From: Orbilia blumenaviensis
Lineage: Eukaryota > Ascomycota > Orbiliomycetes > Orbiliales > Orbiliaceae
NCBI GenBank assembly: GCA_036872755.1
Contig: JAVHNS010000002.1
Location: 2,914,001 to 2,978,000, forward strand
Direction: 5' to 3'
DNA length: 64,000 nt
Positions 11,544 to 23,300 of the stretch are shown here, piece after piece. The position numbers and the translations under genes were made by a program. Under the pieces are notes generated by a model. That model did not search any database. It was not told the DNA's origin and saw only the letters and a program-made list of their open reading frames with translations. The first letter of the stretch is position 1. Each line of letters begins with the position of its first letter.

Positions 11544-14500
11544 CTTTACTATTCCAATACTCTTTTGACTTGAGTATACTAGCTATAGAGCAGTCCTCTC
11601 TTTGGGAAAGAATGTTGGATTTTATGTGTTGGCTGAACAGCAATGGGTTTGAAGCCGAAGTTGGTATATAGAGATACCTGGCTCTGAGAGAGCAACCTGG
11701 TCAAAGCTCTAAGAACCACTGAGGGAAAAAAGGAAGATACCAAGAGGAAAAGAAAAGAAAGAGCAGCAAGATGAAGGAGAAGAATCAAAGGGTAGAGCCG
11801 CTTTTTCCAAGAAAAACCAAGCCGCTATTTATGTATGAGAGGGAGAGCCATGTCGACTGTTCCTTTCCACCGCTCACTTTCCACCATCCACCACCATCGC
11901 TCCCACTGGATATTACATATAAATTACCACCATCCTCCCTCCTCAAAGCTAGGCCTCTGCTGGAATACAAAACGACACTATACTCGATTGCTACTGACCT
12001 TTCTCCTTTCGAATTCAGCCCATGCTATGCAATTATGCAATGGCTGGCCGCTGGCTACCACCCCCCCTGGCGAGGTTTCAAACTCTCTTCTCTGACTCGT
12101 CAACCATCAAACCCGCCCACGCTTCGAACCCGATTTCCAAGTTCCGGACCGCGAGGTTTACATCCTAAAACAGCATAGTCTTACGTGTTTTTTTCTTGAT
12201 CGACTTCAAAAAGTGGGTCCCCGTTTCTTGGGGGCTGGCTTGGGTTCGCAAGTCGGACAACCGCGGGCATGAAGGTTTTTTTTTTCCCCTCTAAATAAGA
12301 TCATGTTTTTCCGTTTTGATTTTGGTTGGAAGCTAATGGAAAGTAGGAAGCTAAAAGTGGGAGACTCTTTTTGCGAAATCTGGATAGCTAGTATGATGTA
12401 GCATGTATCCACTATCTCCCTCACACCACCATCATCAGGAACGGCGCCGTTCGGCATGTCTTATGGCAGGTAGGCAGGCAGTTTACAGCGGTTAACGTTA
12501 TGGGGGTACCGGTTAGTAACAGCATGTTGCATTTATTTTCATACTACTGCACCCTTTTTTCTTTTTTGTTCTTTCTTGATATATCTGAACCGTCGAGGCC
12601 GGTCTCTCCTGAAGTCATTATATGCTGTGCTCTCGCATCGGAATACACTCCCCAACAACCCGTCCAGCTAATCTTAAGCACATACAGACTTAAGTTTTGC
12701 TTTTAAGAACGCAGAAAAAGTATAAATACCCCTTCAAGCACCTTGGTTTTCAGCCTCTTGAACCCTTTCCTTCTCTCTCTGTCCCTTGTTAGATTCAGCT
12801 CATGCTGTGTTACTTCCCCCCCAGATAAAAACAAAGCAAGCCAGAATCCCTTCTTTTCGCTTTTTCCAACTGCCGTTTCGCTCTCACACAGAGTCACAAT
12901 AAGTACACAGAGTAATATAATATAACCCATTTAAATTCATTAGCACGACATCGCACTCCGGAACCATTTAGTGTGGGTGCCAATTTTCCCATCTTTCTTC
13001 CCCCAAGCGGAATGGGGCCTTCGCAAAGCTTGTTATTCAATTGGCTGGGGCCCGGAGGGGTTTATCAGCCCCACACACCCACCTCTTTTTTTTTTCGATA
13101 ATAAATAATACCACGCTACTGCAAACCGCAAGCAAGGGAGGTAGAATCAATTCAAAAGGTAGGCTCAAAAGCCGGAGTCTATCGGAACGTGGATGTTAGT
13201 AAGTATTTTACATGCGGCGCCGGCGCCGACAAGGAGCTCGCCTCGATCGGCCCTGGGACCTTGCTCTCGTGGGGTACATTACATATTCGTACATACCAAC
13301 ATATGGAATACGAGATATCGATATATCGATATCATATCATAATAGTCGTGATAGAGTCAAAGACACAGGCTCGTGATAGACTTCGGGCTTCACTTTTATT
13401 TCCTTTTTGTACCTTCCTTCGTTCCTCCCTTCGTTCTTTCCTTTTCTTTTTCTAAAAAAATCGTTATTGTAGGATATATACTTATGTATATACGCCGGTG
13501 AAGAGGTTTCTTTTCCCTTGCTTAAAAGAGCGCCGGCTTGGTTGGCAGTACATACATACCAAGTACCATCCTTTGATATACGATTTTCCTGCTCGATCAG
13601 TAGGCGCGGCCTGCATGGACGGCAGAAGGAAGAGGAGGGAATTCCCGTTTTTTTGGAGCTTAGCCCAAGCTTAGCCGAATCGAATGTTATCATGACATGC
13701 AAGCAAAAAAATGTCTCGCCGTTCGGAGGGCCCACATAGGTACTTTTACGACCTACGTAACATGACTTGGTTTTTTTTTTTTGCAAGCTAATAGTTTGCT
13801 TTTAATTTTCACAGTAAATTGCTTTGCTCTATTGCAATGTTGGATCAATTTGAGAAAGAAATAAAGAAAGTGGTGGGGTTGTCAGCTATGTAACCTTATC
13901 GCTCCACTTACCCATGCATTCAGCTTCTATCTTTCTCTCTTTGAATTCCTTTCTTTCCTTTCTTCTTCTTTCTTTTTCAAATACCTGGGTTGAACGATTA
14001 GAAAAGATAAAAAAGAATTAAAAACTAAAAGAAGTAGGGGGTTTAACAAGTGTAGTAGTAACGATACGGGTATTTGTAATTATCCTGCATTATGCGCGCG
14101 AGAGAAGCGTGGTTGATTTTTTTTTAAAAAAAAAAAAAAAAAACAACCGGGCGCGGGGCCATGTCAGGTCATATGCATATATATTAACCAAAAGCGAAAA
14201 AAGTGCCTGGATATAATGGTCAGGTACTAACTTTTCAGAAGCCGAAAAGAAGGCCACAGAAGAACTTCAGGGACAGGATAAAAAGGCGGTCGAGTGACCT
14301 CATTCTCCCGTGATATAACTCATATTAATTAATCTATGGATTCAAACGCAATCGCTAAAGATTGATTGCTAATCGACAATCCCATATCAATATCTATATC
14401 TCTACCTATAACATGGTTGATTCTCGCCTGGTTATATGCAAAGTATATATCTCTGCAGAAAAGTACCTGGTTCCTGTATAAGCTTCAAGACGGAGGTGGC

Positions 14501-15669
14501 GGTTGAGAATTCCCGTATAGTTTACCCGCTACAAGCTACCTAGGTTATTTATATGCACTATAATCTAGGGAGGAGGAGGGGGCATGTACAAGACAGACAC
14601 GGTATGATAAGTAAGCCGATAATTCTATCGATATCGATATAAACAATCCCTCCCCTCCTCAGCCGTCGTACAACTGAATACAAAGATGCAAGAACCCAAG
14701 TAAGCAAATCACAAGCCGGAGGGATATCGGACGAGAGAAAGATAAAAATTGGACAGGGAAGTTAACTTTCCCTCCCTTCCCCAGCCCAGCCGGGGCGGTG
14801 ACGACCTATTAAAACATATATAATAATACTCAGAGGTTCGAAACAGCCCGTTATATATACATGTATACAAGTAAGCTAGGCAAGCAAGGTTGTGCAGCCA
14901 AGTCGTTTATTCACGTATCACAACATCAGCTTGGCATAAATTTGGAGAAACTGGGGAAAGCTAGAGCCTGTGCAGCCAGCCGTGTGGAACGACTATTCGA
15001 TTACTGCAGCTGAGTATATATATTAGGTATACATACATGTTATACTTTTTTGAAAAATGAGGCTGAGATGTCATATTTATCGAATTTAGGCTTTTGAAAC
15101 ACAGGGAATCGATCATGGTATATACATATATGCATGGGTCTACTGACGACACTCACATGTACAGCATTATATTAAGGTTTATTCATCGGTGTGACACACG
15201 AATTGTATATAATATACTAAGAGATTGCGATATCAAATCTTAGAGGTGTTTTCATCGGTATGGTGTTGTATACGCTTCTTCTTTTTCTGCGAGGCCTACA
15301 TCGCCCCGAGCCTAGGAGTATATTAGTGGTCCTGCAGTGAAAAAGTGATTATAGGGCGTAATGGCCGTTTTCATTAGGACCACATAAGGAAGAGGAACGA
15401 TTTATCGGGAACAGCGTGCATGCATGAGTGCATGCTTAAAGAAAAGGTCTAAAAGAAAGTAACGGCAGTTGTATAGCATATTTGAAAAACGCCATTCCCC
15501 CCATTGAATTATATCATTAACTTCCCGCCGACGGATTCCAAAAGCTAACACATTCGAACAGCTCGAAAATAAGGGAGAGAGGAAACAAAAAGGGAAAGAA
15601 AGAGACCGACAACTATGCTTCTAAATTATTTCAACTTTCCACACCCATAACTACAATGTAGACGCCTTC
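11544..15669. other. 4.1-kb gene-free stretch upstream of the ZIP transporter
   Basis: This holds the 5' region of the ZIP gene and the 3' flank of the Ubx5-like gene. It is rich in pyrimidine or purine tracts, poly-A/T runs (for example near 14128-14153) and simple repeats, with a TATAAATA at 12721-12728. Open frames (11771-12178, 13337-13786) have low-complexity products without domains. No tRNA-like fold was recognised. It could contain a non-coding transcript or a long 5' UTR. Confidence 0.5.
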
Positions 15670-17580
15670 TCAGCTTTCAATATCCACCATGATAGTCGCC
15701 ATTCTTAACCCTGCCTCATCAATTGACGCTTCTAGGTGCTCAATAAGGTTCTTGACGACACCATCCTTCCCCAGGCACTTCAGTTCAAACTCCTTATCCG
15801 CCAATGCCTCGTCCCCGCTCTTAGTTGCCTGTTCGGGTAGCAAGTCTGCCTTGACGTACTCAAAGATCCGCTCAACTTTATCCGCCAGAACAAACCGTCT
15901 AACAACCCTTGCTCCATCCGGAAGCCTGAACTGAACCCTTGTCACCCCTGTTGCGTTTGCAGGCGGTTCGGAATGATGGTTATTCTTTGCTATCGAGGCA
16001 AACACTGAAACTGGCTCTGCTGCACTACTACCTCCGGTAGCATTAGCAGGAGGGGCATCTTGAATATCCTCGTCCAAGTTAATGAGATCATCCTCCTTCT
16101 TAGCCTTCTGTTTCTCTTCTTTCCTTGTCAACATATCCGGATCTTCTGAATCTCCATTCTCATCTGTAGAAGCTCCAACCCCCAAACTCTGCTGTAATGC
16201 CAACTGCATCATCTCCTCTTCGGTCATGTGTTCCACGCCCTTGGTTTTCTCCTTCGGCTTCTGTTGCACTGGCATCTTAACAGAGGGATCTAGCGAGTAA
16301 CGCTCCAGGAACTCGTGCAGCTGCATCAAGAACTCGTTCTTATCGGGTACCCGACTCCAGCTCTTCAACAGCTCCCCGGTCCGAGGGTCGATAATCCCAA
16401 TATGTGGGAAGTCAACCGAAGTATACCGATTAGAGTTCAGGTACAAGTTAATATAATGCATCCCGTCAACTGAATCGTTGGTATACTGTAGGAAAATAAA
16501 GTTTTCCTGGATGGTAGAGCGGATTGCAGGGTCTTTCCAGATATCACGGTTGAGAACTTGTGAATCGAAAACGGTGCCATCTTGGATGTTGACCATCAGC
16601 CATTTATGACGTTCCTTTCCAATATCTCTGGCACTTGAAAAGTCGGCACGGGTCATGAGATCGAATGGTGGGGTGTAGAGCTCGGCGAGACGGGATGCTC
16701 GGCTGGAGACGTTCGAGGCGCCATTGGTAGCCTGAGCGAGTGCAGCACGCCGGCGCTGAGCGGGTGTAAGGGAGCCATCAGAATCACCAAACGCCATCGG
16801 ATCATCGGGAACCCTCTGGTTAAAGATACCAACGGGTCCACGTCCTGCAGGTTTATAATTATGTTAGCAACTGTTGTTTAGTTCTATTACAATCTCACGG
16901 TGTTCAGAATGATAATTACCCTGTGGCCTTCCCATTGTCCTATTTCTGTGCTCAACCATCCGTCTGATATTATCCTCATCCGGTCCAACCAAAGTCTCCG
17001 TGGTTCTGGCAATGGGAGCTCGGACACCATTCATCATCTCCTCTTCCCTCCACGAAGACCCGGCATTCCGACTGCCTCCACCACTACCCCCTGCCTCAGC
17101 ATACATCTCTTCCTGTAATCTCCTAGCCATAGCTTCATCGTCTTCGTAGATATGAACGTCTCCACCAGAACCACCGGCAATACCACTTCCACCATTTCCA
17201 CCTCTATTCCGAGCTTCCGATTCCTCTGCAGCTGCAATGGTTCTCGCAAGTTCGGCATCTTCGTCTTCGTCATCATCGATGGATATGGCATCACTACTAG
17301 TCCTACCCTGATGTGCCCGTGACGATTGATATTGTGTTGTGGAGGTTGGATTGGAGGTAATATTGGTGGGTGGCGGCGGTGGTGGTGGGGCACTAGCTGA
17401 AGCGGAGGTCGAAGGACCAATGGTAGAGCTCAAATCAGCGCCATCGTTGGCAAAAAACAACTCGATGGCCTGCTCGAGATTCCACTCGGTGAGACTTAGA
17501 TATGTTTCGGCTTTTTCGATGGAAGTAGTTTGGGTTACGGAGACGAACTGCGCGAGCAGGTCCTCGCGAATGTTGTCCAT
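15670..17580 (-). CDS. UBA-UAS-UBX protein (Ubx5/UBXN7-like Cdc48 adaptor)
   Basis: This adaptor links ubiquitinated clients to the Cdc48/p97 ATPase. Two exons (17580-16920 and 16844-15670) give 611 aa. Order of domains: UBA-like N-terminus (MDNIREDLLAQFVSVTQTTS, residues 1-45, with LTEWNLEQAIELFF); proline and Ser-rich linker; two UIM-like acidic helices (DEDAELARTIAAAEESEAR and EDDEAMARRLQEEMYAEA); UAS thioredoxin-like domain (SSARDIGKERHKWLMVNIQD, FPHIGIIDPRTGELL); another UIM-like helix (TEEEMMQLALQQSLG); and a C-terminal UBX domain (TRVQFRLPDGARVVRRF to the end). The start MDNIRED at 17580 is preferred over the in-frame upstream Met at 17733, because the UBA starts there and the upstream residues are low-complexity. 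Confidence 0.9.
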
Positions 17581-18462
17581 GGTGGGGGGGTTTAGATTGG
17601 GGGGGAGATAGTAGAAAGGGAATCTAGGTGGGTTGCAGGTCTTGGCCAAGACGTGGGACTGCCGGGAGTTGAAATACGGTGGATACGAAGGAGTATTGTA
17701 TTTTGCAGCCTGTTGGCAGAGCTGGAGATGCAAGTAATTTAAAGGATGTCGTAGAGCTCTGGTTAACAGGAGAGTGGTGATGGTAGAAGCTAATGAAGCT
17801 GGAGCTGATGAAGAGGGAGAAGATTTAAGCTAGGGAAAAATGACGGGGGGATAAGAAAGAGGAAGAAAGAGGTTGACGTTAGCTGGCTGGTTGGTGGGCG
17901 TGCTGGCGTGGCAAATGAACAGAGGCAAACAGCGTCCGCACTAACTAACTAGCAATAACTACTAGCTCGGCCTCAGGGCGATGATATACTACGAGACTAC
18001 TATAATCCTCAAAATATCCTCTCTGTGAAACTAGATCTATAGAAATATGATATGAAAGAGAGCAAAAGAAGGGTATACGTAGCAGATGACTAAAGGGGGA
18101 TATTTGATTCGGGACAGTCCAGGTTCCAATTCACGAAGGATCCAGTTGAGTCAAGACGCCATGCCCTCCTCATCCTCCTCCTCGCGGCGTTACTCATACT
18201 ATAGTACGAATATATAATAGTTCAATCTCAATAAGATAAAAATTAAACCAGCCACCGCGCTAGATAAATATGATTCGCCGCTATTCTAGAAACTATCAGG
18301 TATCCACAGAAATTAAGGTATTTGTTTGTCTGCGTTCATGCAAAGCGTTCCTGGATGCACTTCTGACCAGGGCAGGGTAGGGCAGGGTAGGAGCAGGAGT
18401 AGGAGCGGGGAGTAGGGTGAGCTCGGTATGACGGCACCGATTAAGTAGTTCATCTTATGGAA
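17581..18462. other. Intergenic between TPR gene 3' end and Ubx5-like gene 5' end
   Basis: Both neighbours are on the minus strand, so this holds the Ubx5-like promoter and the TPR 3' flank. A canonical G-quadruplex pattern sits at 18370-18387 on the plus strand. I see no gene. Confidence 0.55.
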
Positions 18463-20295
18463 TTATAGTACGCTTCGCGGGCACCTCTCCACCCGACAGA
18501 AGCACGAGGCCTTGACCTCAACATCTGCGACTGCCCTTGCAATCCTCAACTGAAGCTCAACCAATCCGGCTTCTTCCTCCCTACCCATCTTCCTTAGGCA
18601 TTCATGGTAGCCGTGCAACGCCCATACATTATTCGGGTGCTGCCTTGCCCTGGGAACGCTCCTGTCGAACCCCAAGTCCGCCCTATATAACCCCGCCGCC
18701 TTTTCCACCTCCCCTTGCTCTAGTAGCAACGCTGCATAGGCATGTCGCGTGGGCACCATCCAGCCCCACGGCTCCCCGTAGATCAACCCGTCATCCAGCT
18801 CAACCGCCCTCTTCAAAGCCTCAAACGCCGTCTTGAAATTTCTTTTCCTATACTCCAATTCCCCAAGTAGCATCTCTTTCGCCACAGCTAACACATTAAG
18901 GCTTTTATTCGTAGCCGTCAGCCGTCTCCCAGACACCCTCAACAAACTCTCCTCAAATAATCCCTTTTCAGTTTCAGCTTCTTTAATCCTCCCTGTTGCT
19001 GCAGCAGCAATGGCCTTTGCATAATGCATCGTCGCCGTAGTAACACAATAAAGGCTCTGATCGATCGGTAGCTTCAAATTCGATATTTCCTCCCATCTTC
19101 CAAAACGTATGAGAATATGAGCCCTAACACTCAAGAAGCTCTCTAACCAATCTGCCATCGGCGGACTCTGCACTCGAAGCAGGCTCTCGGGTATCGAACT
19201 CTCCATTGCTGTGGCAGTCTCCAATGCCACAGCTGACTTCCCAGCGAGCATGGCAGCGTATATAAGCGAGTGATAGTCGTGGGATCTGTAGAGTGTGTAG
19301 AAATTCTGTAAACCGGCGTTGGTGAGATACTTTTCGTCAGCGATTATGGCGGCGGTATTCGAAGCTATCGCTCTTCTATAGTCGCCGACCAATATATCGA
19401 TGTGAGAAGGCATGTGTCGGAGATGTCCTGCGTCCGGAATAAGGTCTCGCAGCCTATCTGCAGCATCAAGTGCAAGCTCGGGCCGAGGGGACATTTCCAT
19501 AAGATGAATATACATGTGCAATACGCCCGGATGGGTCGACGACAACGGGTTTTTAATCGCCGCGTCTAAAGCATCTTTTGCCTCCATTGTCCGTGCTTTG
19601 GGATTAGGAACGCCAGTCTTGAGATCCCACAGCTGCCAGGGCGTAAGATTCATCAATGCCTCGGCGTAAAGTGTCGCAACATCCAGATCGTTTTTGAACC
19701 TAGCGTATACATCTTTCATAGCGTCTGCGTAATCCAAATTCCATCTTAAAAAGCTCCTTGGAGGAGTGCTGTTCTGGTATCGTAGTCGCAGGGCTTTAAT
19801 GAGGGCCAATTCAACAGGTCGGCTGCCATTCAGTTGAACATAATCCTCCGCTAGCTTTGCGGCGGAATAAGCTCTCTGTAGCGACTCTGTTAGGTCCGAA
19901 GGATCGAATAAGTTCCACGGTTTGTTATAATTAGGACCAAGAGCGTGTGCGAGACCCCAATATGCCATTGGACATGTCTGGTCATGTGCTATAGCGTTTG
20001 TGAAGCATTTTACAGCTTCCTGGTGATTGAAACCGTAAGACCAGATGAGGCCACGGTCGAACCATGTTTGCGACTCGGAAGATTTCGTAGTGATGGGACG
20101 GTGGAAGGATCCGAGATCGTAGTAGGGAAGAGAAGAGGGAGGAGGAGGCATCATCGCGTGGGAGGGTTTGCCGGCGACGGGCTGTTGGAGTTTATACGGG
20201 TTTGTGTTGGTCGGGTTAAATTGGTAATAAGCAATGCCAGCTGCAGATGGGCTATAGCATAATATGGCGGCTTTTTTGGACCCCCCAGCAGACAT
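18463..20295 (-). CDS. TPR-repeat protein; native start probably 20154, longer frame starts inside a transposon end
   Basis: This is a tetratricopeptide-repeat protein of a family shared by fungi and bacteria; its function is not known to me. It is a single exon. Conserved parts begin at YDLGSFHRPITTKSSESQTW and FDRGLIWSYGFNHQEAVKCF, then helix pairs including CPMAYWGLAHALGPNYNKPW, HMYIHLMEMSPRPELALDAA and LRHMPSHIDILVGDYRRAIA, ending with EQGEVEKAAGLYRADLGFDR and VWALHGYHECLRKMGREEEA. The longest frame (610 aa) starts with an ATG that lies inside the left terminal inverted repeat of the transposon (reading MSAGGSKKAAI). The conserved part starts just after the tandem Met codons at 20154 and 20151 (563 aa), so I take that as the ancestral start. 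Only 110 bp of native upstream sequence remains before the insertion. Confidence 0.8.
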   Translation of the reverse strand: MSAGGSKKAAILCYSPSAAGIAYYQFNPTNTNPYKLQQPVAGKPSHAMMPPPPSSLPYYDLGSFHRPITTKSSESQTWFDRGLIWSYGFNHQEAVKCFTNAIAHDQTCPMAYWGLAHALGPNYNKPWNLFDPSDLTESLQRAYSAAKLAEDYVQLNGSRPVELALIKALRLRYQNSTPPRSFLRWNLDYADAMKDVYARFKNDLDVATLYAEALMNLTPWQLWDLKTGVPNPKARTMEAKDALDAAIKNPLSSTHPGVLHMYIHLMEMSPRPELALDAADRLRDLIPDAGHLRHMPSHIDILVGDYRRAIASNTAAIIADEKYLTNAGLQNFYTLYRSHDYHSLIYAAMLAGKSAVALETATAMESSIPESLLRVQSPPMADWLESFLSVRAHILIRFGRWEEISNLKLPIDQSLYCVTTATMHYAKAIAAAATGRIKEAETEKGLFEESLLRVSGRRLTATNKSLNVLAVAKEMLLGELEYRKRNFKTAFEALKRAVELDDGLIYGEPWGWMVPTRHAYAALLLEQGEVEKAAGLYRADLGFDRSVPRARQHPNNVWALHGYHECLRKMGREEEAGLVELQLRIARAVADVEVKASCFCRVERCPRSVL

Positions 20296-20336
20296 ATCAA
20301 AAAAACCAAAAAACCAAATTTATAACAACCTCAACA
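20265..20336 (+). repeat. Left terminal inverted repeat
   Basis: These 72 bp match the reverse complement of 25179-25258, with seven mismatches (five of them transitions) and one 8-bp gap in a run of A. The core includes GGACCCCCCAGC and GACATATC, followed by A-runs and AACAACCTCAACA. Read outward (minus strand) it contains ATG and encodes MSAGGS, which fuses in frame to the TPR gene. Confidence 0.9.
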
Positions 20337-23300
20337 TTTTTTGTATTTATAAGTTAAATATATTAATTACACTTAAAATTTTAATAATAATTAAAAATTT
20401 TATTATATCTTCTATTTATTTACATTATATAACAAAGATTCAAAACCCAAATGGCCTAGATAACCTATATAACCCAAATAAATTAGTAAAATTAATAAAT
20501 TTAAAAATACCAGCAAACACAATATTTCAAAAAAGTTTATTAAAATTACTAAAAATTTATCTATTTATAGTTAAGTATAAATTGTTGGAATATTAAATTA
20601 AATTAAAACAACAGGAATAAAAAGTGGAAAAAAATTTTTATTATTAGGAATAAGCGCAGCCATTACCAAAAAAATTTAAACTATAAAAAAAATAATAAAA
20701 TTATAAAAATCAATACCATCACATTAAACCCCACTCTAAGTAAAGAAAAATAATCCAAAAAATTAGATTTTCAAAATATCTATAATATAATAATTTAGTA
20801 AATAGGTTTTTTATTTAACTAAATTATTATCCACTATTTTTTTAATAATTGTTTTAATGTTTTTGGGGTTGTTAGTTTTTATTACCTACTTAAATTTTAA
20901 ATTAATAATAAGTTAATTAATTTTTTAATGTTATAATAATATTATTATTTTGGTTTAAAATATTAAAATCATAATATTTTAATTATATTTAAATAAATAT
21001 TTTAATAATATATTGATGTTTAGTTACATCTAATATTTTTAGTTAAATTAGATAATATAATTAATATTGATTTTTTATATATTAATATTAATACAAAAAA
21101 AAATAATAAATAATTTATTTAATAAAAAAATTAAATTTTCAGAACATTTTTAAAACTAATATTTCATAATTTAAAATAAATAATTATAGAATTTTTTTTT
21201 ATTTATATTTTTTTAAATATATATTAAATTTTAATTATTTTTTTTAAATTAAATAATTAATTTAATTATGTAATTTAAATATAAATATTTAATTTTTATA
21301 TATATTGTATTAAATTATTATTGATTATTGATATTTTAAATAAATTTATTTTTAATAATATTAAAATTGTAAATTTTTAAAATAATTTTATTAATAATAT
21401 AATTTTATTTTATATTTATAATTAAAAAAATAATTATTAAAAAATTAAAAGCATTTTTTTTATGATTTATATATTATTAGTTATATATTTTTATAATAAT
21501 TTAAATAGTAATATTATAAAATATTAAAAATTAAAAATAAAATTTTAATAAATTATAATTTATTTTAATAAAAATTTAAATAATTATTATTAAAAAAAAA
21601 ATAATTATTTTAAAGTTTTTAAAATTTTTTTAAATATTATAAATTTTTTTTTATTATAAATTATATTTTTAAAATATTGATTATAAATTTTAATATATAT
21701 AAAAAATAAATAAAATTATAAAATTACTATTTATTAAAAAATATTTTTTATAAATTAATTTAATTAAATTTTTAAAATTATAATATAATAATAAAAATTA
21801 TTATAAGTTATTATATTTATAAATTAAAAATTTTTATATAATTTAATTAATATTATAAACTTGAAATATTTAAGCTAAATTTTATAATTTTAAATATTTT
21901 TAAATATAAATTTAAATTAATTTTTTATGAAATATATTATTTAAAAATCTAAATTTATTATATGAAAAATATAATTAATATAATTTATATATATTATATA
22001 TAATTAATAATAAATATAAATTATTAAAATATATTAGTAATATATAAATTATTTTAAAAAAATTTAAAAAAAACTTTTATCTTCATATTATTTTTATTAT
22101 AAAATATATTATATAAAATTTTAAATTTTAAATTAAAAAATTTTAAATTTTTTTTTTTTATAAAAAACTTTAATATTTTATATATTATTTATAAATTTAA
22201 TAATAAAGTTTTTTTTTGTTCTTTAATAATTATTTACAAAGTTTATAATTATAATAATTCAAAATATAAGTCTAAAATAAAATATATATTTATTTATAAA
22301 AAATATATTAGTATAATTTTAATATTATAAATTTTAACTATTAGAAAATATATTTTATTAATTTATTTAAATTCTTTTTTTAAAATAATTAATAAGAATA
22401 TTAACTTTTATTTACCTATTAATTTTTTGATTATTGTAGTAATTAAAATAAAAGTTTTAAAAGAAGAAATTTTAAAAAAATAATTAATTTGATTAAAAGG
22501 TTAAATAATTATTAAAAATAAAAAAATTATTAAAATAATTGTTAATAAAAAATAACCCTTATTAAATAAAAATATAAGGATATTATTTTTTATAATTAAT
22601 ATTTTTTAATTTTTTTAAAAGTTTTATTATATATAAACTTTTTATTTTTGGATTTTGTTTTAAAATAATATTTAATTATTAAATATTTTTAAAAATAATA
22701 AGCTTAGTCTAATTTTTATAATATATTTTTACAAAAACAAATTTGTTTTTAATATAAATATTTTTATTAAATAAATTATATTATAAAAATATTACTAAAT
22801 TAGCTAAAATAATTAAATAAAAAAAAAAATTATTAATAATAATTTATACAATGATATTATTTTATATATTTATTTTAATATTATACAAAACTTCAATAAA
22901 ATAACTTCAAATTTTCTATATTTTAAGTTTAAAATTATATAAAAAATAATTATTGATTTAATAAAATTATTAAAAAAAATTTGAGTAATATTTGCTATAA
23001 TTATTCTTGTATTTAAAATTGTTAAATAAAAAATCAAATTTGTGATTTTTAATGGTTCTTTTAAATTAATAATATAGAATATTAAGAAAATATTTAATAA
23101 TTATTAATTAAAAAAAACTACTACTAATAAAGCGCAAATTTATAAAAAACTAGAATTCAAAATTATTATTAAATGCAAAATTTTATAAATTTTAATTAAA
23201 TTATTTAGATTAATTAAACCTAAAATCAGTCAAATTATAATAGAACAATTTTATAATATTAAAAATAATTAATAATCAATTTTAGAAAATATTTTAACCT

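Noticed and set aside
11771..12178. 135-codon plus-strand frame upstream of the zinc transporter
   Set aside because: Low-complexity Pro/Ser/Leu product from pyrimidine-rich promoter DNA; no domain or splice logic.
12736..12744. ACCTTGG, resembling half of a zinc-responsive regulator site upstream of the ZIP gene
   Set aside because: A single 6-7 bp match 1.2 kb upstream is expected by chance; no palindromic or clustered sites seen.
14830..14845. GGTTCGAAAC resembling a tRNA B box
   Set aside because: No matching A box, acceptor stem or cloverleaf around it.
20264..20596. 110-codon plus-strand frame at the left end of the AT-rich block
   Set aside because: It starts in the transposon end and encodes only I/K/L/N/Y-rich sequence, as expected of random AT-rich DNA.
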